DNA of 45,116 bases, taken from positions 1 through 45,116 of the forward strand of contig DATAEK010000219.1 in the NCBI GenBank assembly GCA_036258055.1, read 5' to 3'. Position 1 is the first letter of the stretch, and every line of letters begins with the position of its first letter. The DNA comes from DATAEK01 sp036258055 (GTDB taxonomy: Bacteria > Acidobacteriota > Vicinamibacteria > Vicinamibacterales > 2-12-FULL-66-21). The notes under the pieces are model-generated. The model was not told the origin of the DNA, made no database searches, and saw nothing but the letters and a program-made list of their open reading frames with translations. The translations under genes and the position numbers were made by a program. Shown piece by piece: positions 33,480 to 39,659 of the stretch.

Positions 33480-33541
33480 ACGTTCAGCGTTCGGTTGCTG
33501 TCGAACGCTGAATGCCGGAAACACGAACGCTGAACGTTGAG
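33480..33541. repeat. GAACGCT-type heptamer repeat forming an inverted repeat before the Fur fusion
   Basis: GAACGCT-GAACGTT units at the right end, the reverse complement at the left end (perfect over AACGTTCAGCGTTCG, 15 bp), and a half copy GAACGCTGAATG between. It lies between erpA and the Fur fusion and ends 5 bp before its ATG, so it could be a terminator hairpin, an operator, or both. Confidence 0.8.
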
Positions 33542-33546
33542 CCTCG

Positions 33547-34533
33547 ATGGAACCCACCACCGCTTACATCGACAGCCTCCGTCCGGCCGGCAGTAAACGA
33601 TCGAGCAAGCGCGAGCTCATCGTCAACGTCTTCCTCCGCCAGGAAGGGCACCTCACCGCAGAAGACCTCGTCGATCTGATCCGGAAAGAAGACCACCGCA
33701 TCAGCCGGGCGACCATCTACCGCACGCTGCAGTGGATGGTGGACGCCGGCATCGCGCGGAAGGTGGACTTCGGCGAGGGGCGTTTCCGCTTCGAGCACTC
33801 GTACCGTCATCCGCGCCACTACCACCTCATTTGCAAGACCTGCAACCGGTCGTTCGAGTTCCTGAGCTCCGACATCGAAGCGCTCGTCGAGGAGGTGGCC
33901 GCCGCGCGCGGCTTCACGCCCCGGCAGAGCGTGCTGCAGATTCACGGCACATGCGAAGCCTGTCGAACGGGTCGGACCCCGACAGTCGCGGACGGCGCCG
34001 CAACGGAGCTGCTGTTCGCGCGTGACGCGCTGCGTATTGCCATCGCGACCGAGCGCAGCGGACTCGAGTTCTACTCGCGCGCCTCGAAGGTCACCCGCGA
34101 CAGCCGGGGCCGTCGCGTCTTCGAAAAACTGGCCGAAGAGGAAAAAGAGCATCTCAGCACTCTCGAGCGCCGGTATCAGGAGCTGCTGCAGCAGGATCCG
34201 CAGCTCGAATCACGCCCGACCTTTCTTTTCTTCAAGGGTGCTGCGAACGGGCTCTTCGCGGCCGGCGCCGATCAGCTCACCAAGGGCGTCAACGATCGCC
34301 AGGCCCTCATGATCGGGATCCGCTGCGAGCGTGGATCGCATCGCTTTTTCAAGCGCTACGGCGAGCGGTTCGAGGATTCGGAAGGCAAGCGCATCTTCCT
34401 CGAGTTCGCCGACGAAGAGCGTGCGCACCTCGAGCTGCTGATCCGCGAGTATCGTGCGCTCACCGGCCGGCAGCGCGCGCGCCGGGGACGCGGCGCCGCG
34501 CGCCGCAAGACCCGCCAGCGGGCGACCGCCTGA
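33547..34533 (+). CDS. Fur-family regulator fused to a rubrerythrin-like diiron domain
   Basis: 328 aa. Residues 1-145 are a Fur protein: winged helix (RELIVNVFLRQEGHLTAEDL, ISRATIYRTLQWMVDAGI), metal-site histidines in EHSYRHPRHYHL, and structural zinc pairs C96/C99 and C136/C139. Residues about 155-305 are a ferritin-like four-helix bundle of the rubrerythrin group, with ligands E169, E199-x-x-H202, E261 and E291-x-x-H294, i.e. a complete E-ExxH-E-ExxH diiron set. The tail is Arg-rich (306-328). Fur proteins sense Fe2+ or peroxide; rubrerythrin-type diiron sites react with peroxide or O2. Inference: a one-polypeptide iron/peroxide sensor. No rubredoxin FeCys4 domain is present, so it is not a complete peroxidase. 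ATG 33547; the PHP gene follows after 4 bp. Confidence 0.9.
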   Translation: MEPTTAYIDSLRPAGSKRSSKRELIVNVFLRQEGHLTAEDLVDLIRKEDHRISRATIYRTLQWMVDAGIARKVDFGEGRFRFEHSYRHPRHYHLICKTCNRSFEFLSSDIEALVEEVAAARGFTPRQSVLQIHGTCEACRTGRTPTVADGAATELLFARDALRIAIATERSGLEFYSRASKVTRDSRGRRVFEKLAEEEKEHLSTLERRYQELLQQDPQLESRPTFLFFKGAANGLFAAGADQLTKGVNDRQALMIGIRCERGSHRFFKRYGERFEDSEGKRIFLEFADEERAHLELLIREYRALTGRQRARRGRGAARRKTRQRATA

Positions 34534-34537
34534 TCTC

Positions 34538-35386
34538 GTGATCGATCTGCACCTGCATACCACGGCGTCCGACGGACGGCTGCCGTCGGCGGCGCTCGTG
34601 GCCCGCGCCGCGGACGCCGGCCTCACGATCCTGGGCGTCACCGACCACGACACCACAGCGGGCTTGCGCGAGGCGCACCTCGCCGCCCAGTCTCTCGGCC
34701 TTCGTATCGTCAACGGCATCGAGATCTCGGCGGTCGAGCGCGGGCGTGACGTGCACGTGCTTGGCTACTTCATCGATCCGGCGTCGGAGAGCCTCGAGGC
34801 CTTTCTGCAACAGCAGCGCACGCAGCGGCTCGCGCGCGTGACGGCGATCGGGAATCGCCTCCGGGATCTGGGTTGCGACGTGGACGTGCCCGGGATCATC
34901 GCGTCGCTCTCGCGGCAGGCGGGCAAGACGATCGGCCGTCCGCAGATTGCGGACGCGCTCGTGGCGCGTGGCCACGCCGCCGATCGACGCGACGCGTTCG
35001 ATCGGCTACTCGGCGAAGGACGTCCGGCGTATGTGCCGCGTGCGGGCGTCCCGCTCGCAGCCGCCGTGGCTGCGATCCGAGGCGCGGGCGGCATTGCGTC
35101 GCTTGCGCACCCAGGGCTGCTCGGCATGGATGACGAGATCGAGCGATTTGCCACGGAGGGGCTTTCGGCAATCGAAGCGCGTCACACCGACCATGACCCG
35201 CTGACGGAAGCTCGCTACCGCGCGATGGCCGCCCGGCTGGGTCTCGCCGTGTCCGGCGGATCGGATTTTCATGGCGACGATTCGCACCATCCGTCCGGCC
35301 TCGGTGTCGTGACTCTTTCCCCCGACGACTTCGCCCGTCTCGAATCTCTCGCGCGCACGGCCGACGGCGCGATCTCTCCCCGCTGA
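34538..35386 (+). CDS. PHP-domain metal-dependent phosphoesterase
   Basis: 282 aa from GTG 34538, 4 bp after the Fur fusion stop; an upstream overlap to 34454 is non-homologous. Metal motifs in order: DLHLHTTASDG, TDHDTT, the family glutamate in GIEIS, SLAHPG and SGGSDFHGDD. It resembles the COG0613 group (YciV/RNase AM, TrpH-like), which removes nucleotides 5' to 3' or dephosphorylates 3',5'-bisphosphonucleotides. Mn/Fe/Zn trinuclear site expected; cytosolic. Cotranscribed with the Fur-rubrerythrin gene and the degenerate ABC gene, which hints at metal dependence but does not prove it. Confidence 0.88.
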   Translation: MIDLHLHTTASDGRLPSAALVARAADAGLTILGVTDHDTTAGLREAHLAAQSLGLRIVNGIEISAVERGRDVHVLGYFIDPASESLEAFLQQQRTQRLARVTAIGNRLRDLGCDVDVPGIIASLSRQAGKTIGRPQIADALVARGHAADRRDAFDRLLGEGRPAYVPRAGVPLAAAVAAIRGAGGIASLAHPGLLGMDDEIERFATEGLSAIEARHTDHDPLTEARYRAMAARLGLAVSGGSDFHGDDSHHPSGLGVVTLSPDDFARLESLARTADGAISPR

Positions 35387-35399
35387 CTCTTCTTCGCGC

Positions 35400-36107
35400 A
35401 TGCATGTTGACCCTCCTGTTCTGCAGATTGCAGGTGTCGAGAAGCGCTATCACGCGCTGCGCCCGCTTCGGCTCGATGGGTTGAGCGTCGCGCGCGCGGA
35501 ACGCGTGGCGATCGTGGGCGTCGACGGCGGGATGGCGGAGGTGATCGTGAACCTGGTCACGGGCGCAGGGCTGCCCGACCGGGGCGAAGTCCGCGTCCTC
35601 GGCCAGAACACCAGCGACATCGGTGGCGGCGATGACTGGCTCGCATCGCTCGATCGATTTGGGATCGTGAGCGACCGTGCCGTCCTGCTCGAAGGCGCCA
35701 CGATCGCGCAGAACCTCGCGATGCCGTTCACGCTGCAGGTGGATCCGGTGCCCGCCGACGTCGCCGCGCGAGTCGACGCGCTCGCCACGGAGTGCGGCAT
35801 CGCCGAAGATTGGCGGTCACGGCTTGTCGGTGATGCGCCGCCCGACGTGCGTGTCCGCGCGCACCTCGCGCGCGCGGTGGCGCTCGAGCCGTCGCTCCTC
35901 ATCCTCGAGCACGCCACCGCCGGGCTGCCCGCACCCTCGGCGATCGAGTTCGCCGGCGACGTGGTGCGGGTGACGGAGTCGCGCGCGCTCACCACGCTCG
36001 TGCTGACGCTCGACGAATCCTTCGCGACACGCGTGGCGCATCGCGCGCTGAAGCTGCGCCCGGCAGATGGATCGCTCGTCGCAATCGGGAAGAGACGCTG
36101 GTTCTAG
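35400..36107 (+). CDS. ABC-type ATPase-like protein with degenerate nucleotide site
   Basis: 235 aa. The layout is that of an ABC ATPase (LQIAGVEKRY start, Q-loop region, helical domain, D-loop and H-loop regions), close to the MlaF/Mkl type. The key elements are altered: the Walker A position reads VGVDGGMAEVIV, lacking GK(S/T); the signature region reads DAPPDVRVRAHLARA instead of LSGGQ; the Walker B/Glu segment reads LLILEHATAGL instead of LLLLDEPTAGL. The frame is intact over full length and codon use is normal, so it is probably a selected pseudo-ATPase rather than a pseudogene. No permease gene is adjacent. ATG 35400, 13 bp after the PHP stop. Confidence 0.78.
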   Translation: MHVDPPVLQIAGVEKRYHALRPLRLDGLSVARAERVAIVGVDGGMAEVIVNLVTGAGLPDRGEVRVLGQNTSDIGGGDDWLASLDRFGIVSDRAVLLEGATIAQNLAMPFTLQVDPVPADVAARVDALATECGIAEDWRSRLVGDAPPDVRVRAHLARAVALEPSLLILEHATAGLPAPSAIEFAGDVVRVTESRALTTLVLTLDESFATRVAHRALKLRPADGSLVAIGKRRWF

Positions 36108-36130
36108 GAGAAGCGTGGGAGTACGAGAGC

Positions 36131-36171
36131 GGGCAGCGGACAGCGACAGCGGACCGAGGACCGCGGACGGC
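36131..36171. repeat. 7-bp-period repeat, GGACNGC type
   Basis: GGGCAGC, GGACAGC, GACAGC (one base short), GGACCGA, GGACCGC, GGACGGC. Between the convergent pseudo-ABC and sodC genes. The unit GGACAGC is the complement of the CTGTCCG motif seen near lon. Confidence 0.85.
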
Positions 36172-36224
36172 GGCACGAGAAGCCGGTGCGCACCTTTCGA
36201 AGCGCACCGGCGGAGGAGCAGACG

Positions 36225-36770
36225 CTACTGCTTGGTGATCACGCCGCAGGCGACTCTCGGGCCGCCACTGACGCCGGACTTCGGCTCACCGGTCTTCCCC
36301 TGATCCGGATTCCCGTGAATGATGACCGCCGTTCCGTCGTCGTCGAAAACCGAGAGCGGCCCAGGCGACAGCGTTACTCTCGTCGTGACCGCTTTGAGCG
36401 TGCCGGTGCCGTCGGCGCCGACTTCGAGGTTCGGCACGTCGCCCATGTGGAACGGATGGTTCGCATCCGGATCGGTGTTGCCGAACGGACCCGGGTCGAA
36501 ATGCCCGCCCGCCGCGGTGAAGTCCGGCTCGCACTTGCCGACGGCGTGCAGGTGGACCCCGTGCAGTCCGGGCTTGAGTCCCTTCGCGGTGAGCGTCAGA
36601 TCGACGACCGTGCCCGTGCCCATCTTGCGCTCGACGAGGGTCAGCGTTCCGCTGATACCATCGCCTTTGATGTCGGCGGTTGCTTTCATCCCGTCGGCCT
36701 GCCGGGCGGATACGAGTCCGGCGGCGCACGCGATCGCCACCGCGGTCAGCACGGCGCTTCGATATCTCAT
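36225..36770 (-). CDS. sodC: Cu/Zn superoxide dismutase, exported
   Basis: 181 aa with signal peptide (MRYRSAVLTAVAIACAAGLVSA). Copper and zinc ligands: HGVHLHAVGKC, GGHFDP, HPFHMGD and VIIHGNPDQ; the disulfide cysteines are in VGKC and RVACGVI. It dismutates superoxide in the periplasm. ATG 36770 with GGAGGA upstream, and TACAAT on this strand at about 36789-36794 as a candidate -10. It is divergent from the HAD gene with 38 bp between. Confidence 0.95.
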   Translation of the reverse strand: MRYRSAVLTAVAIACAAGLVSARQADGMKATADIKGDGISGTLTLVERKMGTGTVVDLTLTAKGLKPGLHGVHLHAVGKCEPDFTAAGGHFDPGPFGNTDPDANHPFHMGDVPNLEVGADGTGTLKAVTTRVTLSPGPLSVFDDDGTAVIIHGNPDQGKTGEPKSGVSGGPRVACGVITKQ

Positions 36771-36808
36771 GAGTCCTCCTTCGCGGGATTGTAGATCGTC
36801 TTCACGCC

Positions 36809-37501
36809 ATGGCTAAACTCGTGCTTTTCGACATCGACGGCACGCTCGTCCTGACCGGCGGTGCCGGCGTCAGAGCGATGAACCGCGCATGTCACGAAAT
36901 CCTCGGGCACGCCGATGCCCTCGACGGGATCCCCGTCGCCGGCCGTACCGACTGGATCATCCTTCACGACACGCTCGGCCGGATCGGCCACGAGCTCGAC
37001 GAGGATCTGTTCGCGCGGCTCCGCGACGCGTATCTGCGCCACCTGCGCGAAGAGATTCTGCAGCCGGGAAAGGGTGTGAAAGACGTGATGCCGGGCGTGC
37101 GCGACCTGCTCGACGCCCTCGGCCGTCGTGATGATGTGTTCCTGGGCCTGCTGACGGGGAACTTCGAAGAAGGCGCGCGGATCAAGCTGGAGCACTTCGA
37201 TCTCTGGCGTCACTTCCGCTGCGGCGCCTTTGGTGACGATGCCGCCGATCGCAACGCGCTCGTCCCGTTCGCGCTCGCCCGCGCGCGCGCGCGCGGTCTT
37301 GCCGTGATCCCACCACGACACGTCATCGTCGTCGGCGACACGCCGCACGATGTCGCCTGCGCCCGCGCCGTGGATGCCACGGCCGTGGGCGTGGCAACGG
37401 GCAGCTTCAGTGCGGGCGAGCTCGAAGCGTGTGGCGCGGCCGCGGTATTCGGTGACCTGAGCGATACGGCGAGGTTCGTAGCGCTCGTGGACGCGGTGTG
37501 A
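36809..37501 (+). CDS. HAD superfamily hydrolase, phosphoglycolate-phosphatase-like
   Basis: 230 aa. Motif I LFDIDGTLVLTGG, motif II LLTGN, and motif IV VVGDTPHDVACARA, with an alpha-helical C1 cap between I and II. Full catalytic set, so active. The closest named activity is phosphoglycolate phosphatase, but this family is poorly specific by sequence. ATG 36809; no strong ribosome site. Divergent from sodC; tRNA-Sec lies 9 bp past the stop on the opposite strand. Confidence 0.88.
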   Translation: MAKLVLFDIDGTLVLTGGAGVRAMNRACHEILGHADALDGIPVAGRTDWIILHDTLGRIGHELDEDLFARLRDAYLRHLREEILQPGKGVKDVMPGVRDLLDALGRRDDVFLGLLTGNFEEGARIKLEHFDLWRHFRCGAFGDDAADRNALVPFALARARARGLAVIPPRHVIVVGDTPHDVACARAVDATAVGVATGSFSAGELEACGAAAVFGDLSDTARFVALVDAV

Positions 37502-37510
37502 GCCGCGTGC

Positions 37511-37608
37511 TGGCGGAAGCGCCTGGGAGTCGAACCCAGCCAGCCCGCGAAACGCGGGCCGCGACCGGTTTTGAAGACCGGGAGGGCCACCGGGCCCCGT
37601 TCGCTTCC
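37511..37608 (-). tRNA. selC: tRNA-Sec (anticodon UCA)
   Basis: 98 nt including an encoded CCA. 5' end GGAAGCGA pairs with the 3' CGCTTCC to give the long acceptor stem of selenocysteine tRNA. Extended D stem (GGGCC/GGCCC), anticodon loop CTTCAAA between CCGGT and ACCGG giving anticodon TCA, a long variable arm (GCCCGCG-TTT-CGCGGGC), and T arm CTGGG-TTCGACT-CCCAG. Layout and several stretches match E. coli selC. It implies that the organism reads some UGA codons as selenocysteine, needing SelA, SelB and SelD, none of which is in this window. Confidence 0.95.
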
Positions 37609-37676
37609 GTCTCCGATTGTAGCTGTCGTTGGGGTCTTACGTGCTGAGGTCGGAGGGTTTGGATGAGGCGAGAAAC

Positions 37677-37699
37677 GGCGGGGTGCTGAGCACCCCGCC
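37677..37699 (-). terminator. terminator hairpin of the cold-shock gene
   Basis: Perfect 10-bp stem GGCGGGGTGC / GCACCCCGCC with a TGA loop, 22 bp beyond the csp stop, followed on the minus strand by CGTTTCTCG. Confidence 0.7.
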
Positions 37700-37721
37700 C
37701 GGCGAGAAGGGCGCGTACGTC

Positions 37722-37928
37722 TCAGCCTTCGATCAGGCGAACTTCGCCTGCGCGGGGGCCTTTCGCGGAATCCTCGGGCGTGAACTCCACACGCTGGCCT
37801 TCGCGGAGCAGTTCGAAAACGGCCCCACGGACGGAGCTTCTGTGGAAGAAGTGCTCGATTCCGCTTTCGTCGCGGATGAACCCGAAGCCCTTGTCGATCA
37901 GAAGGCGCGCGATTGTCCCGCTTGGCAT
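37722..37928 (-). CDS. cold-shock domain protein
   Basis: 68 aa from ATG 37928, with GGAGGA upstream; the same frame is open for 134 codons further but only this part is homologous. One OB-fold cold-shock domain: G-T-I-A-R-L-L start, RNP1 KGFGFI, RNP2-like HFFHRS, ending RAGEVRLIEG. Binds single-stranded RNA/DNA and melts RNA structure. Versus E. coli CspA, the first strand (MPSGTIARLL, not G.VKWFN) lacks the usual Trp/Phe, so RNA affinity may differ. Strong promoter 180 nt upstream with a long untranslated leader, as in cold-inducible csp genes. Confidence 0.92.
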   Translation of the reverse strand: MPSGTIARLLIDKGFGFIRDESGIEHFFHRSSVRGAVFELLREGQRVEFTPEDSAKGPRAGEVRLIEG

Positions 37929-38143
37929 ACCCGTGTCCTCCGATAAGCGGTTCCCGCCGGGATAATCCCGGAGGCGCTGCAAGCCGAGTGCAGGGAAGAA
38001 GGGCCGGGAGGACGCGGCCCCGATCAGGGAAGCGCCGACGACCGTCCGAATCCACCCGCGCCTCGCGTGCGCTGCCTGGCCTGGCCGCGGCACGCTGAGC
38101 TTGGAACCGGGGAGAGTGTAGGGAGTTCTCCGAGGGAAGTCAA
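37929..38143 (-). promoter_or_regulatory. csp promoter with about 180-nt 5' leader
   Basis: On the minus strand TTGACT (38138-38143), a 17-bp spacer, TACACT (38115-38120): a near-consensus sigma70 promoter. The start predicted near 38108 gives a leader of about 180 nt before ATG 37928. Long leaders of this kind act as thermosensors in E. coli cspA; a similar role here is inference. Confidence 0.72.
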
Positions 38144-38189
38144 TATATTGAAGTAGGTCAGGGCGGGAACCAAATTCGCGCGGTTTTTG

Positions 38190-38207
38190 CCCTGAAATCA
38201 GGGTTTT
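38190..38207. terminator. CCCTG-AAAT-CAGGG hairpin with flanking T/A tracts
   Basis: Stem CCCTG/CAGGG with TTTTTG before and TTTT after on the plus strand. It lies beyond the zinc-ribbon gene (minus strand) and before the csp promoter. It looks like an intrinsic terminator on the plus strand although no plus-strand gene ends here; on the minus strand it lacks the T tract. Confidence 0.4.
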
Positions 38208-38268
38208 CCGGCGTTCCCGGCGGGCGCGCGGGTGTGCCGATCCCGCTCGCTCTGACCGTGGAAGTCGC

Positions 38269-38463
38269 TCATGGCGGAGACTCTGATGGCGCCGGATCGG
38301 CCGGGGGTGGAGGCGCGGGTGGTGTCGCATAGGTCGTCCAGAAGTGACGGCCGCATCGAGGACACACCCAGAACTGATCAGGCTTCCACGCCGCTCCCGG
38401 CGCAGGGTCGCGCATCTCCATCTGCGAACCGCAGCGCTGACAACGCATCTTGAGCTCGCTCAC
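38269..38463 (-). CDS. small zinc-ribbon protein
   Basis: 64 aa from GTG 38463 (an ATG at codon 6 is the alternative). MRCQRCGSQMEMRD followed 20 residues later by FWVCPRCGRHFWTTY gives two CxxC knuckles, a classic zinc ribbon, with a proline-rich disordered tail (APPPPADPAP). No catalytic motif; probably binds nucleic acid or protein. On the minus strand TAAGAT (38469-38474) ends 5 nt before the GTG, fitting the leaderless pattern. Real-gene evidence is the double CxxC and lack of frame breaks; no family name. Confidence 0.7.
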   Translation of the reverse strand: MSELKMRCQRCGSQMEMRDPAPGAAWKPDQFWVCPRCGRHFWTTYATPPAPPPPADPAPSESPP

Positions 38464-38602
38464 GTCTCATCTTAACAGTGAAGGTTCCCAGTGCTCGATT
38501 CTCGGTTCGCGGTTTTCGGGAGATCGGGTGCCGGCGCCCGTGACATATCGTGGCTGAGCGTGCACACACTCTGAGCGACGTTATGAGCCTCGTGTCGCGT
38601 CG

Positions 38603-38630
38603 CTGACCGCTGACCGCTGCACGCGGACTG
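38603..38630. repeat. 7-bp-period repeat, CTGACCG type
   Basis: CTGACCG, CTGACCG, CTGCACG, CGGACTG in exact 7-bp phase, 12 bp upstream of the -10 box of the MocA-like gene. The unit differs by one base from CTGTCCG. Confidence 0.8.
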
Positions 38631-38642
38631 CGGAAACCCTCG

Positions 38643-38648
38643 TAGAAT
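38643..38648 (+). promoter_or_regulatory. -10 box of a probable leaderless transcript (MocA-like gene)
   Basis: TAGAAT, 7 nt, then ATG 38656. No ribosome site and no -35 element; the heptamer repeat occupies the upstream position. Confidence 0.55.
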
Positions 38649-38655
38649 CGCCCCG

Positions 38656-39258
38656 ATGATTCCTGGCGTCATTCTCGCCTCCGGCGTCTCGAGCCGGATG
38701 GGTCGATCGAAAGCGCTGCTGTCGGTTGGATCCAATGGTCCGTCGTTCGTGCGACACATCGCCACGACACTGCTCGAGGGCGGCGTCAGCGATGTGCTCG
38801 TGATCGGACGGCCTGAAGACGCTGCGTTGAGATCGGAAGTCGAACAGCTGGGCGCGCGGGTGAGATTTGTGGAGAACCCGAATGCGGCGCACGGTCAACT
38901 ATCGTCGGTCGTAGCCGGCATCAACGCCGTCGATCATCCGGGAACACGCGCGGTGGTGATCACGCCGGTTGATGTGCCACTGGTGCGCGCGGCGTCCGTC
39001 GCCGCGGTGATCGACGCCTTCGTCCGGCTGCACGCGCCGATCGTCCGCGCCACGTCCGGTGGACGTCACGGCCATCCCGTGCTCTTCGCGCACCCGCTCT
39101 TCGGTGAGCTGCGCCGAGCCGATCCGGCGGTCGGCGCGAAGTCGGTCATGCGCGCGCATGAGGCTGAGATCGCCAACGTCGAGGTCGCCGATCCGGGCGT
39201 TCTGACGGACGTCGATTCACCTGAGGACTACGAACGCCTGTTCGGCCCTCCGCTTTGA
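38656..39258 (+). CDS. MobA/MocA-like nucleotidyltransferase
   Basis: 200 aa. N-terminal nucleotide loop LASGVSSRMGRSKALL (7-22), then VRFVENPNAAHGQLSSVVAG, TPVDVPLV (metal Asp) and GRHGHPVLF, as in molybdenum cofactor cytidylyltransferases and relatives that attach CMP or GMP to molybdopterin. MocA (CMP) is favoured over MobA (GMP) by size and the GRHGHP motif, but substrate is not proven. With moaD/moaE in the same window, use of a molybdopterin enzyme is implied. ATG 38656 without ribosome site; see the -10 box 7 nt upstream. tRNA-Ala follows after 46 bp. Confidence 0.85.
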   Translation: MIPGVILASGVSSRMGRSKALLSVGSNGPSFVRHIATTLLEGGVSDVLVIGRPEDAALRSEVEQLGARVRFVENPNAAHGQLSSVVAGINAVDHPGTRAVVITPVDVPLVRAASVAAVIDAFVRLHAPIVRATSGGRHGHPVLFAHPLFGELRRADPAVGAKSVMRAHEAEIANVEVADPGVLTDVDSPEDYERLFGPPL

Positions 39259-39283
39259 TCGATGCCGACCGGCGCGGTAGAAT
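39255..39283 (+). promoter_or_regulatory. promoter of tRNA-Ala
   Basis: TTGATC (39255-39260), a 17-bp spacer, TAGAAT (39278-39283), then the tRNA at 39305. The -35 element overlaps the stop codon of the MocA-like gene. Confidence 0.65.
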
Positions 39284-39304
39284 GAGGGTTCGTCCCGCCG
39301 CAGA

Positions 39305-39380
39305 GGGCCTGTAGCGCAGTTGGGAGCGCGCCTGAATGGCATTCAGGAGGTCACCGGTTCGATCCCGGTCAGGTCCACCA
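39305..39380 (+). tRNA. tRNA-Ala (anticodon GGC)
   Basis: 76 nt with encoded CCA. Acceptor GGGCCTG/CAGGTCC, D arm GCGC..GCGC, anticodon stem CCTGA/TCAGG around loop ATGGCAT (anticodon GGC, reading GCC/GCU), T arm CCGG-TTCGATC-CCGG. The very next base begins a REP-like repeat, and accessory genes with a recombinase remnant follow, so its 3' end is a candidate integration site. Confidence 0.95.
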
Positions 39381-39436
39381 CCCTTCGCTCACGCTTGCCA
39401 CGGGAGCGTGAGCTTCGGGTGGCAAGCCACGCGAAG
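39381..39436. repeat. 56-bp REP-like palindromic repeat, copy 1
   Basis: Begins CCCTTCGCTCACGCTTGCC and ends GGTGGCAAGCCACGCGAAG. The arms CTTCGC...GCTTGCCAC and GTGGCAAGC...GCGAAG are inverted repeats. 54 of 56 bases match copy 2 at 39527. Directly abuts the tRNA-Ala CCA. Confidence 0.92.
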
Positions 39437-39526
39437 AGTGTCCACCGTAGCGGCGCTGCGTCAGTGCGAGCCGCGAAGGTGGACTGCCGCGCTTTTCCAT
39501 CGCCCGCCGCAACGCGGCAACGTTCA

Positions 39527-39582
39527 CCCTTCGCTCACGCTTGCCACGGGACCGTGAGCTACGGGTGGCAAGCCACGCGAAG
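39527..39582. repeat. 56-bp REP-like palindromic repeat, copy 2
   Basis: Same orientation as copy 1, with two substitutions, and flanked by GTTCAC/GTGAAC that extends the inverted repeat. The 90-bp spacer between the copies has its own GTCCACC...GGTGGAC arms. Together they resemble a BIME-type REP pair. Confidence 0.92.
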
Positions 39583-39616
39583 GTGAACAGACTGATTCTC
39601 GATCTACGTCTGCATT

Positions 39617-39653
39617 CATGAGCGTGAGGTACGTGTGGCCAGCCACGCCAAGG
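39617..39653. repeat. diverged partial third REP copy
   Basis: GAGCGTGAGGTACGTGTGGC followed by CAGCCACGCCAAGG matches the right half of the REP unit with several changes. Confidence 0.6.
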
Positions 39654-39659
39654 ACTGCA

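Noticed and set aside
35400..36107. Active ABC transporter ATPase
   Set aside because: The fold pattern fits, but Walker A, the signature and Walker B residues are all replaced, so ATP hydrolysis is not supported; listed as degenerate.
37929..38330. Long N-terminal extension of the cold-shock ORF
   Set aside because: The frame is open for 134 more codons, but a strong promoter lies inside it at 38115-38143 and the residues are Arg/Pro-rich shadow sequence. The ATG at 37928 has a good ribosome site.
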